A stretch of DNA of 64,000 nt from Campanula takesimana. Taxonomy: Eukaryota > Streptophyta > Magnoliopsida > Asterales > Campanulaceae. Position 1 is the stretch's first letter; each line of letters opens with the position of its first letter. This document shows positions 22,915 to 35,153 of the stretch, in pieces. The DNA is taken from the NCBI GenBank assembly GCA_026119855.1, contig JAOWBW010001316.1, forward strand, positions 1 to 64,000. Direction: 5' to 3'. Under the pieces are notes generated by a model, which was not told the origin of the DNA, did no database searches, and saw nothing but the letters and a program-made list of their open reading frames with translations. The position numbers and the translations under genes are program-made.

Positions 22915-23660
22915 TAACTCTTAGTTTGTTATAGGATATGGGCTTAACTCTACTTTTTTTATGTCTCTTAGTATGGTTTGAGTATATGAACTGTATGTGT
23001 TGGGTATTAATCTTGTATCACAGATTTTGATCAGAACCACAAAGATAGGGGAGATTGAAAGAGTATGAATATACTCTAAGAGAACTTTTCATAATTATCT
23101 TTGTGATTCTGACTTTCTTTTTAAGTAAATATTTATGTAAAATAGTTTAGTAATTAGACTTAGTTTATTTTGGTTATGTATTTTATTATAGTTAAGATTT
23201 ATTTGACTAACCTACTAATAGTTATCTATGGTAAGTTGGTGATTTGTTTTAGGAAAAGATGGACTCTTCTCTCATTGATTGATTGGTGGATTGATTGCTC
23301 TCCAAGTATGAAGATATACACGGAAATTCACAAAAGCCGCAAAAGCCGTGTATATAATGATCGAGATGTCAGTATTTCTAGTCAATCATTTTTTGATTCT
23401 CCTTCGCCTGAAAAGGATTGCTGAGTAGAGAGAGTCCATATATTTCTTAGAGTTCTTGTTCATTTAGAATTCTAAGTATTGAGTGTTTTGTCTATTCAAA
23501 GTAGAATAGGATTTGATCTTTTGATAAAGTTTGTTCTTTCATCTTCTTATTATCTACAAGATTTTTATTAATGTAAGTATTCCAGCAAGAAGCTTCTTGC
23601 TGAAGTGTTTACTCTGATTTTCTGTTTATTCCGCTGCATTTATTATTCTCTGAACGTGTG
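22915..23660 (+). mobile_element. 3' end of an LTR retrotransposon (polypurine tract plus LTR part), split by a solo LTR
   Basis: After the ORF, ataggggagattg (about 23045-23057) looks like a copia-type polypurine tract. Sequence to 23660 has LTR style (gatcttttgataaag, cattccgctgcatt, tctctgaacgtgtg). The match continues after the inserted solo LTR at 26746 (gtgtgcgtgttgtcgtgtaag). The LTR start and end are not clearly defined. Confidence 0.5.
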
Positions 23661-26600
23661 TGTAACGCCCGTCCTAATTCCTGTTAAATTATTAACTTGC
23701 ATATTTATATGCTATTTTATTTGAGTTAATTATTTAACTAATTGAGCAAGTTTAGGTCCTAAGTGTTCAAAGTTGGAACATTAGGGTCATTTGTAAAAAA
23801 ATAAAGTTTAGGGGCTAAAATGCTCAAATTAAAACTTGAAGGGCCTTTTTGTCAAAGTTGAAACTTGGAGGGCCTAGTTACTATTCTTGGAAACTTGAAA
23901 AGGATAAAACTTGTTTGACTCTTCCTCAGAAGGAGGATTCTCAAATTCTCTCGTTCATTCTCTCTGTTTCATAAAAGAAAGTTAGGGTTTACCCTATTCT
24001 CGACTCCTCTTGCTTAATTATGCCTCTGTTCGAAAATCCGACTCCGCATAGATGATCAGGGCGGTGAGTAGAGCATTTCCTGCCGAACAGAAATTAATTT
24101 GGGTGAACTTGATTTCGGACTAGGTAAGTCACTAGCTCCCCCTTGCTTGTAATAACATGCCTATGTGTTATTCTTGATACTTGTACTTGTTAATTTCGTG
24201 ATTTGAATGAATTTTGTGCACTTGTTAGTATACTCCTGGGCATTGCTTGGATGTTAGAATGTTAATAGAAATTTACTCCTACGCTTGGGACGGAGAATTC
24301 TTAACGTGGGAAAGAATTGAGCATTTGCTGAAATCGTCTAGTGTGCGACCGCACAATATTTCCTGGGCGACTGCCCATCTTTCTGGAATGTTTTTCAAAG
24401 GATTCACCTGCTAGTGTGCGGCCGCCCGGTCCATTTTGAGCGCCCGCCCGGATGCCCTGAAAAATAAAAAGCTTGTTTAAAGTTTGTATAAGTTGGAAAT
24501 AATCCCAATTGAGGTATATAGCCTTAGTATAAGATGTCCTAGCAAGTGTTGTGACACCTTAGCGGCATCAGAAGTGAGTCTTGAACATGATTATTCAATG
24601 ATTTGAATAGAGAATTTGAGCCTAAGAGTAAGAACTCTTTTAATTGTCTTGAAAGTGCTAAGAACAAGCACTAATGTGTTATATGTGTCTTGATTCCAAT
24701 GTTTGTGTACCTTAGGGGCACTAGAACAATGTCTTGAGCTTGAACATCCAAAGTATAGGATTAAGAACTAGTAAGTATGAGTTGTATAACTCATCTACTT
24801 AGCTTGAACTTGAAGTATAAGACAATTAAATCTTGTACATGACTTGAACATCCAAAGATTGGAATAATAACTTGAGTATAAGACAATGAAATCTTGTACA
24901 TGTCTTGAACATCCAAAGAATTGGATTAAGAACTTGAATGTAAGATGATAAAATCTTGTACATGACTTGAAACCAATACGTGTGTATGGTAATGAACTTG
25001 AAAAGTGCTATGAACAAGCACTAACGTGTTAGAACTATCCTTGGTGTGTATGTGCAAATCTTGCATATAACTACTTGATAGAATGTGACTTGTTGATTAC
25101 TTGATACATGATATGAATAACCAAAGTGTTGGAATATAGAACTAGATAGAGAATGAACAACTCTAAGACATACTTAAATCTAATACGTGTGTATTGAAAG
25201 TGCTATGAATAAGCACTAATGTGCTAGTAATTAGTTTTAATCGTGCATATACTCAATGAAGTATATAAAGTATAAAGAAGATTTCTTGTTCTTGAGTTGA
25301 GTTCCTAACGAATGAGGGACTAGTGTAATATGAAGATAATTCATAAAACAATGATTATAGAACACAAAATGTGTTGGAAAATGTATTCGATTATTAACGA
25401 TACATATACGCGAAATATGATTGTGACTAGGTACAATACGACGTATTCGACTACGCGCTTAGAGTCTAAGATGTTGGGCTCTACTTGAAAGTAAGGGTAT
25501 CGTGATAGACACATTAGTGTGTTAAAGGTTATATGAATATGTACGTGCAAATATGGCATATGACTAAGTGATATAGTATGACATACCCTACTACTTGGTT
25601 GGGGTCTGTTATTAATAGACTCTAATTTGGCTTGATTGTGTTACGTGGGCACATTACGTGCCATTGTTATACTGATTTGTATTCGCAATTATTGCGTGCG
25701 TGTACTTGTATTTGGTGAGCACATAATTACATGGTTCCTGAAGAGCTAGTCCACTACTTTTGGACTTAGTTCTATACTCTCGTAGTTCAAGTAAATACCT
25801 ACTTGTGCATTCTTGTGTGAGTCCAGCTGGTCACCTTGCTTGCTCGGAGATGTATAGGTTCACGCTTATCATGAGGCTGGGGCCAAAGTGATAATCGGGT
25901 GCCTATGTATCTGCGCTTGACCCCTTACTACAGGCCATAGTAAGGGCATAGCTTCCTTTATTAGAGCAATACGCCTGATAAAAGTGAATGCTAAACTCGT
26001 GAACACCTCGTGAATCTTGTTCTTGTTAGTGACACTAGTTACCGGGTCCTCTTGTGTACTGCACAGCAGCAACTTGATTGATCGTGATTTGTCAACTACA
26101 ATAAGCAACGACAACAATGGTTTACTTGGGAGGAATAAGGTTGGAATATCCTTTGTAACGTGTTAGTTTAGCCTTATGTGTTTGCTACTTGATGAGTTGG
26201 CTTAGCCTCTCATATACTTGTTACTTGATGACATCTTGAGCATGATTATTTGATAATCTATTTGATTTGCATGATTACATGATAACATGCTATGTACTTG
26301 TATCTAGTAACTTACTGAGATTTATCTCACCCCATTCCTTGTTTATTTGTTCCCCCCCCCAGGAAAGCAAGTGGTAATATGTTGTGATGCTCGATTTAGT
26401 AGGGGCCTACTTGGCAGGTTGTTGTTGTTGGGGATTGTTATCCTTTCCAGTTTTTGGTGAGGACGATTTTGTATCAGTTGTTTAGACTTAGTATATTGGG
26501 TAGACTTGTATAGTTCTTGTAGTGCCAGCTTATGTGCTAGGCATGTTTTCCGCTGTGTATAACCATATTTGGTTTAAATTTCTTGGTATAGAACTCGTTG

Positions 26601-26745
26601 TGAGCTATCTTAGCTCATTTCTCTTGAGTATATATATGATGTCAGTTTGAGTTAAACCGATGTCATTCAGTTTCTCATTTCTTGTTAGTCACGCGCACCA
26701 GGTTCAAGGTTCTATTAGGGAATCCCGGGACTTGAGGGCGTGTCA
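23661..26745 (+). mobile_element. Solo LTR, family S, copy 1, 3085 bp, exact 5-bp TSD
   Basis: The termini are TGTAACGCCC and GGGCGTGTCA, beginning TG and ending CA. The 5-bp direct repeat gtgtg flanks exactly (23656-23660 and 26746-26750). A reverse-oriented relative lies at 48838-52860. No gag-pol coding is present. The middle has imperfect repeats (aaatcttgtacatgacttgaacatccaaag at about 24828, 24890 and 24952; gtgctatgaacaagcactaa at about 25003 and 25200). Contains gtgcgaccgcac and gggcgactgccc at 24340-24390. The 3' part has actgagatttatctcaccccattcc and a C run before cagg, in the style of some gypsy LTRs; lineage is uncertain. Confidence 0.8.
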
Positions 26746-27241
26746 GTGTGCGTGTTGTCGTGTAAGTTGTTAAGGAACTTGTGCTCATAAACTCTGATCA
26801 CAAGTGGCTTTACCCAGAAACAGTCCTAGCTATATTTCTTTCAGAAACAATTTCAAATCTAATTCTTCGAATTCCAACACCAATTAACAATAACATTGGA
26901 CTAAATCAAAGATCAAAATTAAAGGGAAAAAAAAAAACAGATTTAGGCGGCCGATCTACCAAAGAGTAGAGTTCGGGATGGGTAAACTCAAGTCTCGTTC
27001 TTTTAAGTGTACAACCTGCAACCGATCGAGAGGGGTGGGGTGTTGTGGATGTGCGATCTATAGATGAGTGGCGATGATGGGATCAATTTTGTCTCATGGT
27101 TGGGCGGACTTTGATATTTGAATCAATGTCTTTCAAAATAGTAGAAAGAGAAGAGGGCAGTGTGAAGAGGTATGGTGCCTTCAAAAAAAAAAAAAAGAGG
27201 TATGGTGAGAGGATTAGTACAGGAAGTGGGGAGATCTTATA
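26746..27241. other. Retroelement-like remainder, no gene seen
   Basis: The first part continues the LTR interrupted by the solo LTR. The rest, to the first Stowaway MITE, shows no coding sequence. Confidence 0.4.
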
Positions 27242-27495
27242 CTCCCTCCGTCCCATCCGAATTATGATTTTTGGGTTGGGCACGGGAATTCAGAAAAAAG
27301 TGTTAGTGGAGTACGAGTTGTGAGTATGAAAAGTAAAGTAGGAGAGAGAAAGTGGGGTAGAGAATAATAAGTGGATAGTTGTTGTGAGTGTGAATGTGGG
27401 TCACATTAAATAAAACACTTCCATTTTTGGGTTGTCCTAATTCGAATGGGATATCCAAAATGAAAATTTGTCCTAATTCGAGTGGACAGAGGGAG
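27242..27495. mobile_element. Stowaway MITE, 254 bp
   Basis: The left end is ctccctccgtccc and the right end is tggacagagggag, with TA on both sides (27240-27241, 27496-27497). Long inverted-repeat arms (gtcccatccgaattatgatttt / attcgagtggac). Six bases separate it from the next element. Confidence 0.88.
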
Positions 27496-27503
27496 TATAT
27501 ATA

Positions 27504-27789
27504 CTCCCTCTGTCCCATTTTAAATTCAAAAATTTCTCTTTTGCGTGTCCCATTTTAAACTTCAAAATCCAAAAAATGAAAGTTTTTTTTATACTTTTTT
27601 ATTTAGTGAGACCTACATGTCATACACACAACAACTATCCACTAACTATTATCTACCCCCACTTTCTCTCTCATACCCACTTTCTATACTCACAACACTC
27701 TACCACACTATCTATAATTTATAATATAAATATTTCCATCTTAATTCTTGTGCCCACTTTTTTTTGAAGTATAAAATGGGACGGATGGA

Positions 27790-27790
<1 letters not shown>
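27504..27790. mobile_element. Stowaway MITE, 287 bp, beside the virus integration
   Basis: The left end is ctccctctgtccc and the right end is gggacggatggag, flanked by TA (27502-27503, 27791-27792). Inverted-repeat arms. Its right edge passes directly into the TA microsatellite that borders the viral insert. Confidence 0.87.

Positions 27791-27869
<79 letters not shown>
27791..27869. repeat. (TA)n microsatellite at the left edge of the viral insert
   Basis: About 39 TA units between the Stowaway MITE and the first viral sequence. TA tracts also border the right edge. Confidence 0.95.
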
Positions 27870-27872
<3 letters not shown>

Positions 27873-27937
27873 GTTCATAAAAATAAAATTTATATGGTTA
27901 ACAGAGACCGCTAAAATCTGCCCAATACCCCCCTAAA

Positions 27938-27955
27938 TGGTATCAGAGCATGGTT
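27938..27955 (+). other. Primer-binding site for initiator tRNA-Met
   Basis: Reads TGGTATCAGAGCATGGTT. The first 12 nt match the caulimovirid/copia tRNA-Met site exactly; against the full tRNA complement (TGGTATCAGAGCCATGGTT) one C is missing. It marks nucleotide 1 of the viral genome by convention. The repeat copies at 38779 and 39245 are cut immediately before this site. Confidence 0.88.
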
Positions 27956-28461
27956 GATTCTAATTCTAAAAGACTAGAACAAGCTTGATAGGTGGCAGTG
28001 TGATGTAAGTCCACAATGAAATCAAGAACTCTTCTAGGTGAAGAAAAGGGATCAATTATGTTATGATTATTATTTTTGGAGTTATTGGCCAGAAATTATT
28101 GGTCATTGTTTATCTTAATTAATTAGAGATTTATGTTTCAAAAACTATTTTTAAATATTTAGACGTATATAGTCTGGAAACTCAGCACATGCCAGTACTC
28201 TTACCTTGACATTCACATATCAGTAAGGGTGATATTCTGAATAGAATATTGGTTCGCAGAGATAACAAAGGCACGTATGTCAAATAATCTTTTTAAATCA
28301 ATTATTCTCTTAAATGTTTGTTTCATTTTTAATTATTGTCCAATATTTTAAGGGCTATATGACTATTTTTCGAAGGATTTTAAGATTACGTAATAAATTA
28401 AGGGATAGGATTTTCTCTCATAATTGCTTCCTCTAGTCTTAATACGGTCGAACTTTTTAAT
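27956..28461 (+). other. Viral leader
   Basis: About 500 nt between the primer-binding site and the first ORF. Caulimovirid leaders are usually long and structured with short ORFs. I saw no long frame here and cannot fold it by hand. Confidence 0.5.
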
Positions 28462-29068
28462 TTGACACTTTCAAATCAACGAACGTTAGCTAAAATAACT
28501 GAAAACTTAGATTATATTAAACATTTAAATAATCAGATCCTTGTAGAATTGAGAGAAATTCATAAAAATATACCCACGAAACAAGAGTTTCAACAGATTA
28601 GCTATTTATTAGAAAATTCAAGACCTAGACAGATATTAGAAGCAAAATAATTATTACATAAAGTAGAACAACAAGTTATTAATTTAGAACAAGTTATTAC
28701 TACAGTTAAAGGAATAGTCGAAAGTTAAACTGGACTCTAAAGAATATTTACAGGCTTTAGGAGAAGCTAAAAAATATAAAATCGACAATAATACCGAAGA
28801 AATCACTGGTTTTACAACATACAGTGGTACAAGTAAAGCCGATAAAACATATCCTAGTTTATTTAACTTTATCATAAGTTTAGTGTTACAAATTATTGAC
28901 AAACTAAATAAAATATTAGACAGTATCAATAAACCACAATCTAGTGCTCAAACTCTAGACAACGACCTAGATAAAATAATTAGTGGAATCAATAAATTAA
29001 GTCTAGGAGAAGAAGTTAAAATTAAAAGAAAACCTACACCATACTCACATTGGGTACCAAGAAAATGA
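28462..29068 (+). pseudogene. Viral coiled-coil ORF (virion-associated-protein position), broken
   Basis: A lysine/glutamate/asparagine-rich frame of about 200 codons before the polyprotein. The N-terminal half is a heptad coiled coil (ENLDYIKHLNNQILVELREI). A second helical segment (IIDKLNKILDSI) and a basic tail (KRKPTPYSHWVPRK) follow. In Caulimoviridae a small coiled-coil protein that binds virions is encoded in this position (caulimovirus ORF III, badnavirus ORF2). An in-frame TAA at 28648-28650 and a frameshift near 28725 interrupt it. Its stop overlaps the next start as ATGA (29065-29068), the spacing badnaviruses use between ORFs. The functional call is by position and coiled coil, not by clear similarity. 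Confidence 0.55.
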
Positions 29069-30132
29069 ATAATCAACAGAATAGAAGCTTCTTAGGACGA
29101 AGTAGAACATTACAAGAATCTAGAAATTCAACTAGTAACATACAAGATATAATTACCTCAGACAGTTTTTTTAATAGAATTATAAGAAGAGGATCCGGTT
29201 CTACTAGTAATCAATAAACAGTTCAATTAGAAGAAGAAATAAATCTAGATAGGAATATAGATTTGTACAATCAACATCAATTAGACATATTAAATCCCAA
29301 GATATTATACCAAACAGGATTACTTAATATAAATACAGTTTTAATACGGAGTAGTAGGGAAGAAAGTCTCAGGGTAGTAGACAGAACTGTAACAATAGAT
29401 TTATTTTCACCAGAAACAATACAAAAAATCAAACAATCCGGAAAGCATTTTGCACATATAGGATTAGTAGTAATTGGTATTAAAGCATTAGGAAGAAAAA
29501 ATCTAGGCACAAAATTGTTAGCTTTATTATTAGACAAGTCATGGACTACAGAATTAAAAAAGGCTATTATTTCAGGAATGGAAAAAGATTTAAGCCAAAA
29601 TACAGCATTATTTTACTGTACACCAGGAATATTAAAAGATATTAAAGACTTACAAAATATTAAAATTGCTTTACAAACTAAAGGATACGAAAATTATGAA
29701 AGAAATAATATTGTAATAAGTATTGGAACACCAGGAAAAGCTAGTAACAGGAGTGGTATGAAATACAAAGTAAACATAGAAGGAATTGTGAATACAATAG
29801 CATCGAAATCTATACAAATGATAAATCCAATTAAAATATACCCAGAAGAATTAGCAGGACTAGAATGGTCTTTAGATGATTTAAAAGAACAAGATAATGA
29901 AATATTAGTTCCAAGACAAACTTATATATACGAAGTTTTAAATGGAACACAAAGTTTAAGATTTGTAAATTTCATAAAAGAAACAGCCAAAAAAGAAGAC
30001 GAAAATGAAACTGAATATAGTTTCATGAATATCGAATATGATACAGAACCAATATATGATACAGATATCGAAGAAAAAGAAATTGTTTTGGATTTGATGA
30101 ATTTGAACAAGAAGAAAATGATTTTAGTATAA
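29065..30132 (+). pseudogene. Viral movement protein domain (start of the polyprotein)
   Basis: The 30K-superfamily movement protein of Caulimoviridae enlarges plasmodesmata for cell-to-cell spread. The conserved core is visible: FAHIGLVVIGIKAL, then KNLGTKLLALLLD, TALFYCTPGI and NIVISIGTPGKA. The best start is the ATG at 29065, which overlaps the previous stop (ATGA). Codon 51 is an in-frame TAA (29215-29217); the frame then stays open from the ATG at 29263 to 30132. Near 30090 the coding sense moves to another frame, with an acidic linker leading into the capsid region, so movement protein and capsid belonged to one polyprotein. Two lesions make this non-functional. Confidence 0.87.
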
Positions 30133-31943
30133 TTGATTATGTAGAAGAAGAACCCGCAACAGGATTTAAAATAGAAGAAACTAGTAAAACATTTGATGAA
30201 ATAATAAATAAAAAATTTACTGAGTTAAACATTCAAGAAGAAGTAAACGATATGATAATAGAATGTATTACGGAACTAGGATTAATATACGAAGACAGCT
30301 ATAATAAGTTACAAGAAATATATAATTTACCCTTAGTAGAAGATATACAACAAGGTAAAACAATGATCGCCGATTTCTATAAATAAGAAAAGGCTTTTAT
30401 GGATCAAGACATGGCTTATGCTAGAAAAAGAACTAAAATGGAATGGACAGAACCAGGAACAAATACAGAAGAAGTAATAGGAAGAGAAACATGGACCCCT
30501 CCGTCACAATAATATACAGGAGAATCTAAATATATTAGTCAATGCAATAGATTAACAATAGGAAATTTTTACAGTGGAAGTATGTTATTATTAGAAAAAC
30601 AAAAACCACAACTATGGGGAGATGAGATATTAGTATGGGAACAAACCATAGTAAGATTATGGGAAACAAACAAACGAGACAGTATGGACATGTTTTCTTA
30701 TTTGGAAACTACTCTAGGCCCAATAGCCTTAGGAATATGGCAGAGTAAAAAGGCCCAAGATCCAGATGAAATTAATAGACTAAAAGCTATAGGGGATAAT
30801 CCATATAACTTTACTAGCCAAATTCGAACACTAATATTAGGAGTAGACCCAGGTAAAAATACTACTCTTATACAAGACACAGCCATTAGAAACCTAGAAC
30901 AATTAAGTATAGCAGATATGAAATACATAAACGAATTCACATTAGACTTTACTAGATTACTATCACAAACAGGTCAAGCTATGGACGATGACCTATGTGA
31001 TAAATATTTCGTTAAATTACCAGGGGATTTAGGTAGAAATATCCATGAATCATGGAAACAACAGTTTAGCGATAAAAAGAATTTAGGAATTGGACCTCGA
31101 ATTACTTATACATTTACTATACTAGAAGATAAATGTAAATAAGTAACCTTACAAGAACAATTAAAAAAGAGTGCTTATGCATTTTGTAAAACAGCTATAT
31201 ATACACCACAGGCCTATGGTCAATATTGTAAACCTACAAAGAAATTCATAAGAAAAAGTACTACATATAGAAAAGAATATAAATCTTATACAGGCAATAA
31301 ATATATCAAAAAACCTCAAACTAGAAAATGTAAATGTTTTATTTGCGGAGATGAAAGGCATTTGGCAAATAAATGCCCAAATAAAAATAAAAATACAGAA
31401 CGAAGTAACTTAGTAGAACAATTAGGTGAATATAAAATAGAACCCCTAGACATGACAAATTCAGATAATGAGTCAGTCTATAGCATCTATAGTGATGATG
31501 ATAGCCAACTTACTAAAGTCACATACACATATATGAATAAAGAAGAAGAATGCAAACATGAGTGGATAAATAGAAGAGGAAATAACTATATTAAATGCTT
31601 TAATTGTGGTTATTTTCCTAGTATTGAAAAAAGATCACAGTGTAATATATGTTTTAAAGAAATCTGTTATTTATGCTTAAATACGCTATATAAACAAAGC
31701 ATGACTATAGACAACAAATCCTTAGAAAGTGTAAACTTAGAATTAATTATAGAAAAAGTAAATAAAATTGAAATTTCGAATGAACTACATAACTTAAAAA
31801 TATTTAAGATAGAAGAAAAAATTGCGAACATAGAAAATGTAGTATATAAAAATAAACAGAAAATAGAAGAACCTGTAACAAATATAGATTTAACAAAAAT
31901 GTCAACCGAACACACCTTGATACAAACTAAAAATGCAACGAAT
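30133..31943 (+). pseudogene. Viral capsid domain with two Cys-rich motifs, broken
   Basis: This continues the polyprotein after the frameshift. An acidic region (about 30100-30400) is followed by a capsid-like segment (30550-31140) containing LWGDEILVWEQTIV and DLCDKYFVKLPGDL, then a basic region. Next comes CKCFICGDERHLANKC at 31329-31376, the CXCX2CX4HX4C finger conserved in caulimovirid capsids. A second motif, CX2CX11CX2CX4CX2C, lies at 31596-31676; that arrangement is described as characteristic of badnaviruses and relatives. In-frame stops TAA occur at 30384, 30510 and 31140, all in one frame, so the frame itself is preserved. Nucleic-acid binding by the fingers is inferred from the family. 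Confidence 0.85.
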
Positions 31944-33178
31944 ATGATTAATCTACAATGTAGACTATGGCTAGATAATGAAAAATATCTAGACTTAACA
32001 GCCCTTTTAGACACAGGTGCAACAAAAAGTGTAATCTCACATAGCATGGTACCTAAATAGTTTAAAAAAGAATTATCATATAAATTGGTTACAAGAACTA
32101 TAGAAGATCGATTAATGACAATTACACATTACATAGAACCAATTGGAATACAATTTATGGACTTTTCAGGAAATTATAGTTTTAAATATGATATTCCTCA
32201 AGTTAATATTAGTCCTGAGTATGTAAAGTCAAAAGACTTTATTCTCGGATTAAATTTTATATTAAGCTTACAAGGTGCTATTACTATTACAAAAAATTAC
32301 ATTACACTAAGTAAACATATCTACAGTATACCCACTTTAAGATATAATCAAACATCAGAGTTGGCACAGAAGCGTGGTTGACTAGGTAACTTAGAATTTT
32401 TACGCCAAAACCATTCAAAAACACATTCTCATATAGAAAATGATACGCTAAGATTACTTACAACTATGCTGACACATGAATTAGAAAAGGGAATTGATGT
32501 AACAAAAATAGTAATCATCCTATTATTTTACACTTCGAAAAAATAGGATTAATAGGAGAAGATATCACAAATTCAAAGGTCACATATATATGTAAATTCA
32601 AAATAAAAAATCCTGATATTACTATTAGAACATCTAATATAGAGTATAGCCCTCTAGATAAAAAAGAATTTAGAAGTCAAATCTTTGAAATGCTAAAACA
32701 AAACTTAATTAGAAAATCAGAAAGCCTACATAGATCAGCAGCTTTTATAGTTCGAAATCATAGTGAAATCAAAAGAGGAAAAGCTAGGATTGTTTATAAT
32801 TATAAAAGACTTAAAGATAATACGGAAGATGATGGGTATAATATACCGAACAAAGATTTTTTGATAAATTTAATTCAAAAGAAAAATATTTTATCAAAAT
32901 TTGATTTAAAATCAGGATATAACCAGCTTAAATTAGCAGAAAATTTCAACCCTTGGACAACTTTTACATGTTCTGAAGGACAGTTCGAATGGAATGTTTT
33001 AAGTTTCGGACTAAAAAATGCTCCTTCAATATTTCAAAGATTTATGGATAATATATTTTTAAAATATAATTTCTGTATGGTCTACATAGATGACATTCTA
33101 GTAGCTAGCGAAACAGTACAAGAACATGAAAATCATTTAAAACAAGTGTTTAATGAAATTAAAAAACATGGAATATGA
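31944..33178 (+). pseudogene. Viral protease-RT, tandem copy 1 (broken, no RNase H)
   Basis: The protease has the aspartic active site LLDTGATKS with DTG at 32010-32018. The frame is stopped by TAG at 32058 (CAG in copies 2 and 3) and TGA at 32379 (GGA in copy 3). A missing base near 32510 shifts frame before the RT. RT resumes at 32690-33178, with KARIVYNYKRL, FDLKSGYNQL and catalytic YIDD at 33083-33094. It ends at the tandem junction in TGA (33176-33178), so the RT is truncated before the connection and RNase H domains. Confidence 0.88.
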
Positions 33179-34411
33179 TTAATCTACAATGTAGACTATG
33201 GCTAGATAATGAAAAATATCTAGACTTAACAGCCCTTTTAGACACAAGTGCAACAAAAAGTGTAATCTCACATAGCATGGTACCTAAACAGTTTAAAAAA
33301 GAATTATCATATAAATTGGTTACAAGAACTATAGAAGATCGATTAATGACAATTACACATTACATAGAACCAATTGGAATACAATTTATAGACTTTTCAG
33401 GAAATTATAGTTTCAAATATGATATTCCTCAAGTTAATATTAGTCCTGAGTATGTAAAGTCAAAAGACTTTATTCTCGGATTAAATTTTATATTAAGCTT
33501 ATAAGGTGCTATTACTATTACAAAAAATTACATTACACTAAGTAAATATATCTACAGTATACCCACTTTAAGATATAATCAAACATCAGAGTTGGCACAG
33601 AAGCGTGGTGGACTAGGTAACTAAGAATTTTTACGCCAAAACCATTCAAAAACACATTCTCATATAGAAAATGATACGCTAAGATTACTTACAACTATGC
33701 TGACACATGAATTAGAAAAGGAAATTAATGTACCAAAAAGTAGTAATCATCCTATTATTTTACACTTAGAAAAAATATGATTAATAGGAGAAGATATCAC
33801 AAATTCAAAGGTCACATATATATGTAAATTCAAAATAAAAAAATCCTGATATTACTATTAGAACAGCTAATATAGAGTATAGCCCTCTAGATAAAAAAAA
33901 ATTTAGAATTCAAATCCCTGAAATGCTAAAACAAAACTTAATTAGAAAATCAGAAAGCCCACATAGATCAGCAGCTTTTATAGTTCGAAATCATAGTGAA
34001 ATCAAAAGAGGAAAAGCTAGGATTGTTTATAATTATAAAAGACTTAATGATAATACGGAAGATGATGGGTATAATATACCGAACAAAGACTTTTTGATAA
34101 ATTTAATTCAAAAGAAAAAGATTTTTTCAAAATTTGATTTAAAATCAGGATATAACCAGCTTAAATTAGCAGAAAATTTCAAACATTGGACAGCTTTTAC
34201 ATGTTCTGAAGGACAGTTCGAATGGAATGTTTTAAGTTTCGGACTCAAAAATGCTCCTTCAATATTTCAAAGATTTATGGATAATATATTTTTAAAATAT
34301 GATTTCTGTATGGTCTACATAGATGACATTCTAGTAGCTAGCGAAACAGTACAAGAACATGAAAATCATTTAAAACAAGTGTTTAATGAAATTAAAAAAC
34401 ATGGAATATGA
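33175..34411 (+). pseudogene. Viral protease-RT, tandem copy 2 (broken, no RNase H)
   Basis: The protease active site reads DTS instead of DTG (LLDTSATKS), which should abolish activity. A TAA at 33502-33504 and further stops and a length change near 33840 interrupt the frame. The RT part (33923-34411) keeps FDLKSGYNQL and YIDD at 34316-34327, then ends at the second tandem junction. Confidence 0.88.
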
Positions 34412-35108
34412 TTAATCTACAATGTAGACTATGGCTAGATAATGAAAAATATCTAGACTTAACAACCTTTTAGACACAGGTGCAACAAAAAGTGTAATCT
34501 CACATAGCATGGTACCTAAACAGTTTAAAAAAGAATTATCATATAAATTGGTTACAAGAACTATAGAAGATCGATTAATGACAATTACACATTACATAGA
34601 ACCAATTGGAATACAATTTATGGACTTTTCAGGAAATTATAGTTTCAAATATGATATTCCTCAAGTTAATATTAGTCCTGAGTATGTAAAGTCAAAAGAC
34701 TTTATTCTCGGATTAAATTTTATATTAAGCTTACAAGGTGCTATTACTATTACAAAAAATTACATTACACTAAGTAAACATATCTACAGTATACCCACTC
34801 TAAGATATAATCAAACATCAGAGTTGGCACAGAAGCGTGGCGGACTAGGTAACTTAGAATTTTTACGCCAAAACCATTCAAAAACACATTCTCATATAGA
34901 AAATGATACGCTAAGATTACTTACAACTAAGCTGACACATGAATTAGAAAAGGAAATTGATGTAACAAAAAGTAGTAATTATCCTATTATTTTACACTTA
35001 GGAAAAATAGGATTAATAGGAGAAGATATCACAAATTCAAAGGTCACATATATATGTAAATTCAAAATAAAAAATCCTGATATTACTGTTAGAACAGCTA
35101 ATATATAG
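34408..35108 (+). pseudogene. Viral protease, tandem copy 3 (frameshifted)
   Basis: Relative to copy 1, one base is missing just before the active site (about 34463), so DTG is out of frame with what precedes it. The downstream frame is open from 34509 to 35108 and ends in TAG where copy 1 has GAG (aatatatag against aatatagag). Thus no copy in the array has an intact protease. Confidence 0.85.
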
Positions 35109-35153
35109 TATAGCCCTCTAGATAAAAAAAAAATTAGAAGTCAAATCCCTGAA

